A stretch of DNA of 64,000 nt from the NCBI RefSeq assembly GCF_022548875.1, contig NZ_JAKZEW010000017.1, positions 1 through 64,000 of the forward strand. Direction: 5' to 3'. The translations under genes were made by a program, and so were the position numbers. This DNA is from Glycomyces sp. L485. GTDB taxonomy: Bacteria > Actinomycetota > Actinomycetes > Mycobacteriales > Micromonosporaceae. The notes beneath the pieces were generated by a model. That model made no database searches and was not told the origin of the DNA. It saw only the letters and a list, made by a program, of their open reading frames with translations. Below, piece after piece: positions 52,987 through 61,659 of the stretch; position 1 is the stretch's first letter, and every line of letters starts with the position of its first letter.

Positions 52987-54008
52987 GCCGCCGAAGCGGG
53001 CAGCGGGACGGGGACGGACTCGAAGACCTCGGCGACCACCCCGGCTCCGCTCGCGCCGCGCATGGCGGCGTCCGGCGCCAGTTGGATGCGGTGCGAGAAC
53101 ACCGGTTCGGCGAGGGCTTTCACGTCCTCGGGGATGATGTAGGTGCGGCCCTGGGAGAGCGCGTACACCGAGGCCGCGCGTGTCAGCGCGATGAGCCCGC
53201 GCGGGCTGACCCCGACCGCGACCTGCGGGTGTCCGCGGGTGGCGTTCGCCAACTGCACCAGGTAGGCGTACAGGGGGTCGGCGATGTAGACGTACTTGGC
53301 GACCTCGGCCATCTGCTTGACCGTGTCGGTGTCGACCACGGCCGGGATGTTCTCCGGGGAGCGCTGGTGGGTGCCGCGCAGCACCTCGATCTCGGCGGCC
53401 TCGACGGGGTAGCCGACCGACAGCTTCACCAGGAACCGGTCGAGCTGGGCCTCTGGAAGCCGGTAGGTGCCGTCCATCTCGACCGGGTTCTGGGTGGCCA
53501 CGACGACGAACGGGGACGGGACCGAGTGCGGGTGCCCGTCCACCGTCACGCGGCCCTCCTCCATGACCTCCAGCAGCGCCGACTGGGTCTTGGGGCTGGC
53601 CCGGTTGATCTCATCGGCGATGACGATGTTGGCGAACACCGGGCCGGGGTGGAACTCGAATCCGCCCGAGCCCTGGTTGAAGATGGTGACACCGGAGACG
53701 TCGGACGGCAGGAGGTCCGGAGTGAACTGGATGCGCCGCCACTGGCCCGAGACCGCCGAGGCGATCGCGCGGGCCAGGGTCGTCTTCCCGGTGCCGGGCA
53801 CGTCCTCCAGGAGGATGTGGCCCTCGGCGAACATGGCCGTCAGCGCCAGGCGCACTACGTCGGGCTTGCCGAGCACGACGGTGTCGACCGCGGCGGCGAG
53901 ACGTTCGAACGTCGCGGCGAACGCCTCGGCCTGCCCGGGGTTGAGCGTGACCGGCTGCTGCACGGGCCGAGGCGCCTGCAACGGATGGGTCTGCTCGCTG
54001 TCCTGCAT
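52983..54008 (-). CDS. MoxR-family AAA+ ATPase
   Basis: A 341-residue cytosolic AAA+ chaperone-like ATPase. Walker A EDVPGTGKTTLA, Walker B NIVIADEINRA, sensor 1 VVVATQNPVEMDGTY, Arg finger region RLPEAQLDRFL, and sensor 2 in GVSPRGLIALTRAA. The start MQDSEQTHPL follows AGGAGAG. It is 11 bp downstream of the FnIII protein stop, giving the operon order FnIII-MoxR-DUF58-transglutaminase. Confidence 0.95.
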   Translation of the reverse strand: MQDSEQTHPLQAPRPVQQPVTLNPGQAEAFAATFERLAAAVDTVVLGKPDVVRLALTAMFAEGHILLEDVPGTGKTTLARAIASAVSGQWRRIQFTPDLLPSDVSGVTIFNQGSGGFEFHPGPVFANIVIADEINRASPKTQSALLEVMEEGRVTVDGHPHSVPSPFVVVATQNPVEMDGTYRLPEAQLDRFLVKLSVGYPVEAAEIEVLRGTHQRSPENIPAVVDTDTVKQMAEVAKYVYIADPLYAYLVQLANATRGHPQVAVGVSPRGLIALTRAASVYALSQGRTYIIPEDVKALAEPVFSHRIQLAPDAAMRGASGAGVVAEVFESVPVPLPASAA

Positions 54009-54019
54009 GTTCTCTCCTA

Positions 54020-56668
54020 CTAACAGGTCGGGATGTCGCCGGTGCTGTTTACTCCGACACCCTGGACCCGCAGCCAAACGAACGGAATGTATCCGGCCTC
54101 GCCTCCGAAATCGACCCGAACCCAGATATTCGAGTCCTTCTTCTTAGGGTGGTAATCGCGGTGTACGCCGTTCGAGTCCGGTCCTCGCGGTGTGATCGTG
54201 GCGCCCTTCTTGTAGCAGTAGGCGTTATAGGTCTTTCCTGGCCCGGTGGCCCCGATCTCTTTGGTGTCGTGGGAGGTTCCGGCTCGGACCGAGACCCGGT
54301 TCGCATCGGTGCCGTTGCAGTAGGAGTCTCCGGCCGGATCCTCGCAGTGGAAATACACGTCGGCCTTGATGACCGTGGTCGAGATGTTCCGGACGTCCGA
54401 GAGGTCCATACCGACGGCGTTGTTGATCTGGACCTGGTAGCTGCCCTCGGTCGAGGCCCGCCGATTGCCATCGGTGAGCGTCTGGTCGCACGGTCCGTCG
54501 TCGACGATGCCCTTGCCGCGATGCAGCTCGCATGTGGCCTCGCCGCCGCCGTCGTCGTAGGTGACGGTCACCGACACCGAAGTGGGGGTCGACGAGGTCG
54601 AGGCGATCTGCACCTGCGGCGCGGTCATGGTGTTCGAGGTGGTCTCGGCCGGTTCGGACTCACCGGCCTCGTTCACGGCCGTGACCGTGACGGTCACCTG
54701 CTTGCCGTCGGCGAAGCCTTCCATGCGTGCGTTCGTCTGCCCGGAGACCTCCTTGGTCTGGTCGCCCGCGCGCACGATGTACTTCTCGATCGGGCGGCCG
54801 TTGTTCTGTGGCTGGTCCCAGGTGACGTCGATCGATCCGGCCGCGTCCGAGGCGGTCTCGGCGAGCAGGTTGGTCGGCGGCTCGGGGACGTTGAACGGCC
54901 TGATCGAATTCGACAGTGCCGAGGGCTCGGAGGCGGCCGCTCCGGCGAGTGTGGTCACCGAGAACGCGTACTGGGCGTCGTAGGACAGTTCGCCGTCGGG
55001 GACCGTCAGCGAGGTCCCGTCCGATTGGCCGACCACGCGCCGGTCACCGCCGCCGCTGACGCTGAGGGCCTCGACCTGGTAGCCGGTCACGTCGTTGCCT
55101 TGGCCGTCGGCCTCGTCCCAGGTCACGTCGACCGTGCCGTCGCCGACCGCGACCGCCTCGACGTTCTCGACCGGGTCGGGGACCTCGGCGGAGGGGGTGA
55201 TCGACGGCGAGGTCGCCGTGTCGCCCGCCCCGATCCCGTTGTGGGCGGTCACGGTGAACGTGTAGGGCTCGCCGTTGTCGAGCCCGTCGATCTCCAGCAC
55301 GCGCTGGCCGGGGGCGATCTCCCAGTTCTGGCCTGCGCCTTCGACGACGTACTTGGTGAGCGCCGAGCCGTTGTTCGGGGCGGCGTCCCACGACAGGTTG
55401 ATCAGGCCGTCGCCGACGGTGCCCGCGAGGTTGGTGACCGCGCCGGGCGGGCCGACCTCTTCACCGCCTTCGCCTTCGCCTTCCTCGTCCTCGTCCTCGT
55501 CGCCGGAGGAGTCGTCCTCGTCGTCCTCGGGCGGGGCGTTACCGCCGAGGATGTCGTCGCGGTCCTTGGGGGCCAGGCGGGCGTTGCCGTCGGAGGAGAC
55601 GACCACGGCGTTGTTCGTGTTCACCGCGTTCGCGAAGAGCGTGTCGCCGGTGTGGTACAGCTCGATCGGGCCCTTGGCGGAGTCGATCTCGATCTTGTCG
55701 AGCTCGTTCCCTTCGAGGTCGTAGACCCACACCAGGCCGGCCGCGCCGTCGGGAACGTACACGCGCTGGTGGAATTCGAGGGAGGCCCCGAGGAGGTTGG
55801 AGGAGCCCGCGGCGATGTCGAAGCGGCGGGAGTCCTCGTCGTTGACGGTGATGACCGCCGGCGGGTCGGTGACGGTCACGGCCGCGACGGTGCCGGGGCT
55901 GGTTTCGGCGGTCTCGGTGGGGCCGAGCAGTTCGATGGCGCTCTCGGACATGCGGCCGTCGCTGCGCAGGGTCGTCATCTTCTGCACCGTCGAGTTGAGG
56001 ACGGCGACACCGTCGCCGAGGACGGTGAGGGACAGCTGCTGGCGCGGCTCGGCCACGACGTGAGTGTCGAGGGCCTCGGCACCGGAGTCGCGCGGCTCGA
56101 TCTGGACGATGGTGCCTTCGCGCGGCACGCCGACCCACAGCTTGCCCTCCTTGTCGAAGGCGCCGCCGGTGAGCCCGGCCGCGAAGGACAGCGGGCCGCC
56201 GATCGCTTCCAGGGTGCTCGGGTCGACCTGGTTGACCAGGCCTTGGGTCTGGTCGACGATGAACGCGCCGTCGTCGTGGAGGGCGACGCGGACGCCTTCG
56301 CCCGGAACGGTCTCGGCTTCGCCGGTGAGCGCGAGCGTGGAGAGGTCGATCGCGCTGACCTGGCCGGTGGCGATGTTCCGCAGCAGCAGGTGTGTGTCGG
56401 TCTGCACGATCTGGACGGCGTTGCCGGCGGCGTCGGTGACTTCGAAGCGGGCGTCGGTCGCGGCGGTGAGGCCGTTGACGCGCGCGATCTCGCCCGCGGG
56501 GGTGGTCCAGAGCCAGAGGCTGCCGTCCTCGCCTTGGTTCTCGCGGCTGAAGGCGCCGGTGCCGAGAAGGGTGGCCACCAGGGCTCCGACGAGCACGACC
56601 GGGAGTCCAACCGCGATGAGGAGGCCCTTGACGTTGAGGCGCCGGGCATCGGAGTTCAGAGTGGTCAT
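54020..56668 (-). CDS. Membrane-anchored fibronectin type III protein with propeller-like and SH3-like parts
   Basis: An 882-residue type II protein: cytoplasmic DARRLNVK, transmembrane helix near residues 14-36 (LLIAVGLPVVLVGALVATLL), a beta-propeller-like repeat region to about 370, a very acidic linker (EDEDEEGEGEGGEEVG), then three fibronectin III domains (PGAVTNLAGTVGDGLINLSW; PVENVEAVAVGDGTVDVTW; PPTNLLAETASDAAGSIDV), an Ig-like segment and a C-terminal SH3b-like domain with several Cys. It is the first gene of the MoxR operon and probably its cell-surface client or scaffold. Confidence 0.88.
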   Translation of the reverse strand: MTTLNSDARRLNVKGLLIAVGLPVVLVGALVATLLGTGAFSRENQGEDGSLWLWTTPAGEIARVNGLTAATDARFEVTDAAGNAVQIVQTDTHLLLRNIATGQVSAIDLSTLALTGEAETVPGEGVRVALHDDGAFIVDQTQGLVNQVDPSTLEAIGGPLSFAAGLTGGAFDKEGKLWVGVPREGTIVQIEPRDSGAEALDTHVVAEPRQQLSLTVLGDGVAVLNSTVQKMTTLRSDGRMSESAIELLGPTETAETSPGTVAAVTVTDPPAVITVNDEDSRRFDIAAGSSNLLGASLEFHQRVYVPDGAAGLVWVYDLEGNELDKIEIDSAKGPIELYHTGDTLFANAVNTNNAVVVSSDGNARLAPKDRDDILGGNAPPEDDEDDSSGDEDEDEEGEGEGGEEVGPPGAVTNLAGTVGDGLINLSWDAAPNNGSALTKYVVEGAGQNWEIAPGQRVLEIDGLDNGEPYTFTVTAHNGIGAGDTATSPSITPSAEVPDPVENVEAVAVGDGTVDVTWDEADGQGNDVTGYQVEALSVSGGGDRRVVGQSDGTSLTVPDGELSYDAQYAFSVTTLAGAAASEPSALSNSIRPFNVPEPPTNLLAETASDAAGSIDVTWDQPQNNGRPIEKYIVRAGDQTKEVSGQTNARMEGFADGKQVTVTVTAVNEAGESEPAETTSNTMTAPQVQIASTSSTPTSVSVTVTYDDGGGEATCELHRGKGIVDDGPCDQTLTDGNRRASTEGSYQVQINNAVGMDLSDVRNISTTVIKADVYFHCEDPAGDSYCNGTDANRVSVRAGTSHDTKEIGATGPGKTYNAYCYKKGATITPRGPDSNGVHRDYHPKKKDSNIWVRVDFGGEAGYIPFVWLRVQGVGVNSTGDIPTC

Positions 56669-56798
56669 CGTGAGGCGGTTCCTCTTTGGGATCAGCTGTG
56701 GGCAGGGCGCACGAGTGCGGGGGTTCGGCCCCGGAAGGGTCCGGAGATGCTCAGGAGGTTCAACACACGACGTTGAGCCTAATTCGTCCACACGCCCC

Positions 56799-57110
56799 CT
56801 ACCAGGCTCTCAATGTCACAAGAAGGTCTCGGAACCGGGTGTCGCCAAGTGGGCTCGGCCCTGTTCGGGCGGCGCGGGAGACGCACCGCCCGACCCGATC
56901 GCAGTCAGGCGGTGTCTGGGCCAGTTCGGCGAGTTCGGGGACCGGGACTCCGGCTGTGGTTGCGTAGCCGCCGTCGGTGAAGTCGGCGATCACCACGGCT
57001 CCCGAGTCGCGGAACATCCACGGGTCGCCGCCGGTGCCGGTGCCGGTGACCTTGATCCTGGCGACGCGGCGGCCGGAGCGGGTCAGGCCGCGGATGACCG
57101 AGGCACACTC
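56799..57110 (-). pseudogene. Fragment resembling a DUF1611-type protein
   Basis: The frame opens right after a TAG and reads ECASVIRGLTRSGRRVARIK, then VTGTGTGGDPWMFRDSGA, VIADFTDGGYATTAGV and PVPELAEL, after which the sequence becomes non-protein-like. The KVTGTGTGGD...RDSGA...DFTDGGY pattern looks like the middle of a DUF1611 (P-loop) protein. Both ends are missing. The rest of 56669-57254 holds the promoter of the FnIII operon and nothing else I can name. Confidence 0.5.
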
Positions 57111-57254
57111 CTAATAGGACAAACAGGGTCGGCTGAAGGCCCCTGTTGATGGAAGACACGAGCGGCCGGATTCCAGGCCACGGTGGCAGACCTGGAGTCG
57201 GTCTTTGTAAAGAGTGGATTCGATGAACGTGCGAAGGCGTCCGGACCACGCGGC

Positions 57255-57283
57255 GAAAAAGGGTCGCCCGCTAGGGCGGCCCT
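57255..57283 (-). terminator. Rho-independent terminator after cysG
   Basis: AGGGTCGCCC and GGGCGGCCCT (one G-T pair) form a 10-bp stem with a GCTA loop, followed on the minus strand by TTTTTCG. It is one of the few canonical U-tract terminators in the window. Confidence 0.88.
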
Positions 57284-57300
57284 GTCGCTGAGCTGCGGAG

Positions 57301-58500
57301 CTACAGTTCCCGGCGGCGTCCGGCGACGGCGCCGATGACGATCACCGCGGGGTGGTTCGCCTCGGTCGACCCGAGCGTTTCGAGGGTGCAGCCGCGCACG
57401 GTCTGGTTCTTCGTCGTGGCGTTCTCGACGATGCGGACCGGGCTGGAGGCGTCGCGCCCTCCGTCGATGAGCGCCTCGGCGATCGCGGCGCGGTTCTTGA
57501 CGGCCATGAGCATCACGAGGGTGCCGTTGGACTTCGCGAGCGCGTCCCAGTTCACGCGGCTCTTGGGGTCGGCGGGCGGCACGTGCCCGGTGACGACGGT
57601 GAAGTCGTGGACGATGGCGCGCTCGGTGACGCTGATGCCCGCCGCGGCGGGCCCGGCGATCGATGAGGACACTCCGGGGACGACCTGGACGGGAACGCCC
57701 GCGTCGAGGCAGGCGTCGAGCTCCTCGGCGCCGCGGCCGAAGACGAAGCCGTCGCCGCCCTTGAGACGCACGACGAACTTGCCGGCCAGCGCGCGCTCGA
57801 CCATGACGGCGTTGATCTGCTCCTGGGTGGTGTGGCGGCCGTACGGGAGCTTGGCGGCGTCGACGATCTCGACGTCGTCGGCGAGCAGGTCGAGCAATTC
57901 CTGCGGGGCGAGCCGGTCGGAGACGACGACTTCGGCCTGGCGCAGCAGTTCGAGGCCGCGCAGGGTGATGAGGTCGGCGTCGCCGGGTCCGGCTCCGATG
58001 AGGGCGACCCCTGCGGGGCGTCGGCGCGTGCGAGTGCGCGGGGCGTCGAGGTCGCCGGTGCGCAGCAGCGCGGCGACGGCGTCGCGGATCCCGGCTGCGC
58101 GGGAGGGGTCACCCGACGCGGAGACGGCGACTGAGACGTCGTCGAAGGCGGTGGAGGCGAGAGTCCAGGCGTCGGAGGCGTCCGCGTCGTCGGCGCGTAC
58201 AGACCAGATACGGTCGGCTTCGGCTTCGGCGGCGACGGCGGCGTTCACCGCGGGGTCGTCGGTGGCGGCGAGGACGAACCAGGCGCCGGCGGTGTCGCCG
58301 GTCGCGAAGGGACGCTCGTCCCAGTGCAGTTCGCCGGAGGCGGCGTAGTCGCCGAGGGTCGTGGTGACCTCGGGTGCGACGAGCCGGACGTGTGCGCCCG
58401 CGTCGAGCAGGCGGGGGACGCGCCGTGCGGCGATGGTGCCGCCGCCGACGACGAGCACCGTCTTGCCGCGCAACCGCAGCCCAATCTCGTAGACCGACAC
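57301..58500 (-). CDS. cysG: Siroheme synthase: precorrin-2 dehydrogenase fused to uroporphyrinogen-III methyltransferase
   Basis: A 399-residue two-domain enzyme. Residues 1-150: NAD-dependent precorrin-2 dehydrogenase/ferrochelatase (VLVVGGGTIAARRVPRLLDAG). Residues 163-399: SAM-dependent methyltransferase CobA with GAGPGDADLITLRGLELL, VVSDRLAP, VVRLKGGDGFVFGRG and GVSSSIAGPAAAGI. It converts uroporphyrinogen III to siroheme for sulfite or nitrite reductase; no such reductase is nearby. Shorter than the 457-residue E. coli CysG, with a trimmed N-terminal module. Starts at GTG after AGGAGG. Confidence 0.94.
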   Translation of the reverse strand: MSVYEIGLRLRGKTVLVVGGGTIAARRVPRLLDAGAHVRLVAPEVTTTLGDYAASGELHWDERPFATGDTAGAWFVLAATDDPAVNAAVAAEAEADRIWSVRADDADASDAWTLASTAFDDVSVAVSASGDPSRAAGIRDAVAALLRTGDLDAPRTRTRRRPAGVALIGAGPGDADLITLRGLELLRQAEVVVSDRLAPQELLDLLADDVEIVDAAKLPYGRHTTQEQINAVMVERALAGKFVVRLKGGDGFVFGRGAEELDACLDAGVPVQVVPGVSSSIAGPAAAGISVTERAIVHDFTVVTGHVPPADPKSRVNWDALAKSNGTLVMLMAVKNRAAIAEALIDGGRDASSPVRIVENATTKNQTVRGCTLETLGSTEANHPAVIVIGAVAGRRREL

Positions 58501-58706
58501 GTTGGCCTCCTCCGCTCCTGGAAACTGCGGACAAGCGTAGGCAGATATCGTCTCGTGCGGCTAACCGGCTCATTGCGAGCGTGTTACGTGTGGTCAGCGC
58601 TCCGTGTCGTACGGGAGTGATGCCGGTGCCGTCGCGCCTGCACGCCTTCATGAACGGATTGCACGAGGGCAGTGAGTATTTTCACCTTCAGGTCTCCGCT
58701 GTAGCC

Positions 58707-58719
58707 TAGTCTGGATACA
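58707..58719 (+). promoter_or_regulatory. Probable leaderless promoter of the PBP gene
   Basis: TAGTCT (58707-58712) lies 7 bases before the ATG, the spacing at which transcription would begin on the start codon; there is no Shine-Dalgarno. Leaderless messages of this kind are common in actinomycetes. Confidence 0.5.
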
Positions 58720-60896
58720 TGCGCAATCGACCCCGCCACCGGCAGATGACCGGCGTCGACTCCGAAGGCACCGGCAGTCCGAACTCGCCCGCGGACGGGG
58801 TGTACGCCCTGCTCCGGACCAGTCTGCTGTGCGGACTGGCGATCGCGGCCCTGGTGTTCCCGTTGGTCGCCATGGCGGGGCTGAGCACCAAGGCGGGTTT
58901 CGACGCGATCGACGTGCTCTCCGAGGAGGTCGCGGAGACCGACCCTCCGCTGACATCCTATGTGTACGCCTCTGACGGCGAGACGCTCGTGAGCCTGTTC
59001 TACGACGAGTTCCGCCGCCACGTGGAGCTCGACGAGGTCGCGCCGGTGATGCAGCAGGCGATCGTCGCGGCCGAGGACGCGCGCTACTTCGACCACAACG
59101 GCATCGACTACCGCGGCATCATGCGGGCGGCCGTCGCGAACCAGTCCTCCGGCGGGGTCGAGCAGGGCGCCTCGACGATCACCATGCAGTACGTGCGGGG
59201 CGCGCTCAAGCTCAACGCCGACTCGATCGACGAGGTCATCGAGGCCACCGAGCAGACTTCGACGCGCAAGCTCCGCGAGGCGCGATTGGCGATGGCCGTC
59301 GAGGAGCAGCTGACCAAGGACGAGATCCTGGAGCGCTACCTCAACCAGGCCTATTTCGGGCACAACGCGTACGGGATCTTCGCGGCGTCCCAGGTGTACT
59401 TCTCGAAGCATCCCTCGGATCTGGAGCTGGAGGAGGCCGCGCTGCTGGCGGGCCTGGTGCAGGCGCCCTCGGCGTACGACCCGATCTCCTCGGACCAGAC
59501 CTCGGCGCTGAACCGCCGCAACTGGGTGCTCGACCGGATGGTCGAGGTCGACTACCTCTCCCGGGGCGACGCCTCGGAGGTGCGGAGCCTCGAAATCGAG
59601 CTCGACACCTCGGACCCGCCGAACTCGTGCATCGGCATCGAGGGCACCACCAGCGAGTATGGTTTCTTCTGCGACTACTTCCGGCGCTGGTGGCGCGAGC
59701 AGGACGCCTTCGGGGAGACACCGGCCGAGCGGGAGAAGGAGCTGCGCCAGGGCGGCTACACCGTCATCACGACGCTCGACCCGGAGCTGCAGAAGCTCAC
59801 GAACGACAAGGTGAACGACGCGAAGAGCCAGAGCAATCCGCTCGCGCACGGCGCCGTGGTCATGGAGCCGGGGACGGGGCGCGTCAAGGCGCTCGGGCTG
59901 AACCGGACGTTCTCCTACGACCAGGACGACAACGGCTCGCACTCGAACCCGAGCTTCGACGATCGCAAGGGCAACTATCCGAACACGGTCAACCCGGTGC
60001 TCGGCGGCGGCGACACCGGCGGCTACCAGGCCGGTTCGACGTTCAAGATCTTCACGATGCTCGCCGCGCTCGACGAGGGCTACACGCTCAACCACAACAT
60101 CCACTCGCCGCACCGGGTGGTGACGGGCTTCGTCACCGGCGGCGGCTCGGCAAGCTGCGGCAACCGCTGGTGCCCCAAGAACGGCTCGGCCTCCATGGCC
60201 GGCAACCGCAATATGTGGTCGGGCTTCGGGATGTCCGTCAACACCTACTTCGCGCAGCTCATCGACCAGGTCGGGGCTGACAAGACGGTGGAGATGGCCG
60301 AGCGGATGGGCCTGAAGTGGCGCAGCGAGGGCGACGCCTACTACGCCTCGGAGGAGCGGCGCGCCGGCTGGGGGCCGTTCACGCTCGGCGTCTCGGACGT
60401 GCAGCCGATCGAGATGACGAACGTGTTCAACACGCTCGCCGCCGAGGGCGAGTATTGCGAGCCGATGCCGGCGCTGCGCGTGATCGACCCGAACGGGCAG
60501 GAGCTCGACGTGGCCGTGCCGCGCTGCCACCAGGAATTGGAGAAGGACGTCGCCAGGGCCGCCACCGACGCGGGCCGCTGCGTTACCGAGCAGCCCCGCA
60601 AGGGAGCCAAGTGCGGGCCGTGGGGCACGTCGCGGAACGTGGGCGAGATCGTCGACCGTCCCGTGGCCGGCAAGTCCGGTACGACCGACAACGACCGCGC
60701 CTCGTGGTTCCTGGGGTACACGCCGCAGATCACCGTGGGGGCGTTCATGGCCGATCCGGACTACATCTTCAACCCGGTCGGCATGTCGAATTCGTCGGTC
60801 TCCAAGGAGACGGTCGGCGCGATCATCGCCGGGGCGCTCAAGGACGAACCGGTGGAGCAGTTCAAGCCGCCGTCGAAGAAGATCCAGGGACGCTGA
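58719..60896 (+). CDS. Class A penicillin-binding protein (GT51 + transpeptidase)
   Basis: Bifunctional peptidoglycan synthase of 725 residues. Cytoplasmic tail, one transmembrane helix near 33-54 (LLCGLAIAALVFPLVAMAGL), GT51 glycosyltransferase with catalytic Glu in AAEDARYFDHNGID (about 117) and RKLREARLAMAVEEQLTKDE, and a transpeptidase with SxxK in GSTFKIF (about 438), SVN (about 506) and KSGT (about 650). A second ATG ten codons in is possible. No PASTA or FnIII extension. Its last 35 bp overlap the convergent SURF1 gene. Confidence 0.95.
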   Translation: MRNRPRHRQMTGVDSEGTGSPNSPADGVYALLRTSLLCGLAIAALVFPLVAMAGLSTKAGFDAIDVLSEEVAETDPPLTSYVYASDGETLVSLFYDEFRRHVELDEVAPVMQQAIVAAEDARYFDHNGIDYRGIMRAAVANQSSGGVEQGASTITMQYVRGALKLNADSIDEVIEATEQTSTRKLREARLAMAVEEQLTKDEILERYLNQAYFGHNAYGIFAASQVYFSKHPSDLELEEAALLAGLVQAPSAYDPISSDQTSALNRRNWVLDRMVEVDYLSRGDASEVRSLEIELDTSDPPNSCIGIEGTTSEYGFFCDYFRRWWREQDAFGETPAEREKELRQGGYTVITTLDPELQKLTNDKVNDAKSQSNPLAHGAVVMEPGTGRVKALGLNRTFSYDQDDNGSHSNPSFDDRKGNYPNTVNPVLGGGDTGGYQAGSTFKIFTMLAALDEGYTLNHNIHSPHRVVTGFVTGGGSASCGNRWCPKNGSASMAGNRNMWSGFGMSVNTYFAQLIDQVGADKTVEMAERMGLKWRSEGDAYYASEERRAGWGPFTLGVSDVQPIEMTNVFNTLAAEGEYCEPMPALRVIDPNGQELDVAVPRCHQELEKDVARAATDAGRCVTEQPRKGAKCGPWGTSRNVGEIVDRPVAGKSGTTDNDRASWFLGYTPQITVGAFMADPDYIFNPVGMSNSSVSKETVGAIIAGALKDEPVEQFKPPSKKIQGR

Positions 60897-61620
60897 CCGG
60901 CTCGTCGGGTTCGCCGCGCATTTCACGGCGGACCAGGACGACCCAGCCGACCGGGATGAGCGCGGCGAACAGCGCCCACTGGGCGGCGTAGGAGTAGTTC
61001 TGCCAGGACCGGAACGACGGCGTCTCGAGCGGCTGCAAACCCTCGACGGGCTCGACGTCGGCGATCCAGGCGTCGCGCGGTTCGTGGTCGATGTGGTCTT
61101 CGAGCAGCTCCAGGCTCAGGCGCCGCGCGGTCAGCACACCGCCGTCCTCGCCGACCGCGCCGCCGGGCGGCTCGGACTCGTACACCCGGCCGGTCACGGT
61201 GACCTCGCCCGATGGCGGCGCCGGGTAGTCCGGCGCGCGGCCGGTGCCCTCGGAGGCCACGAAGCCACGGTTCACGAGGATCGCCGTGCCGTCCTCGAGC
61301 ACCAGCGGCGTCACGATCTCGAAGCCGTTGACGCTGTTGTTGGTCTGGGCCCGCAGCACGATCTCGCCCGAGGCGTCGTACACGCCGGTCGCCTCGACCA
61401 GCGTCCACCGGGCGGACCCGTCGAGCCCGGCCCCGGCCGGCACGACCTCGTCCAGCGGGCGGGCCTCGGCGGCCGCCTCGATCCGGGCGTTCGCCTCGGC
61501 ACGCTGCTCGGCGCGCCCCCACTGCCACTGGGACAGCAGCGCGCACACGACCATCACGACCACCCCGGCCGCGGACAGCCCCAGCCAGCGGGGCATCCCC
61601 AGGAACCGGTACGACTTCAT
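60862..61620 (-). CDS. SURF1-family cytochrome oxidase assembly protein
   Basis: A 252-residue membrane protein with the SURF1 layout: N-terminal helix (LGLSAAGVVVMVVCALLSQW followed by WQWGRAEQRAEANARI), an extracytoplasmic domain with FEIVTPLVLEDGTAILVNRGFV, and a C-terminal helix (YAAQWALFAALIPVGWVVLV). It assists heme insertion in the aa3-type oxidase. ATG with MKSYRFLGMPRW is chosen; upstream GTGs are possible. It is convergent with the PBP gene and divergent from the M20 peptidase. Confidence 0.93.
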   Translation of the reverse strand: MKSYRFLGMPRWLGLSAAGVVVMVVCALLSQWQWGRAEQRAEANARIEAAAEARPLDEVVPAGAGLDGSARWTLVEATGVYDASGEIVLRAQTNNSVNGFEIVTPLVLEDGTAILVNRGFVASEGTGRAPDYPAPPSGEVTVTGRVYESEPPGGAVGEDGGVLTARRLSLELLEDHIDHEPRDAWIADVEPVEGLQPLETPSFRSWQNYSYAAQWALFAALIPVGWVVLVRREMRGEPDEPVSVPGSSSTAA

Positions 61621-61659
61621 CACGACGCCGAGTCTAGACGCGGCATAGGATTGCTCGTC

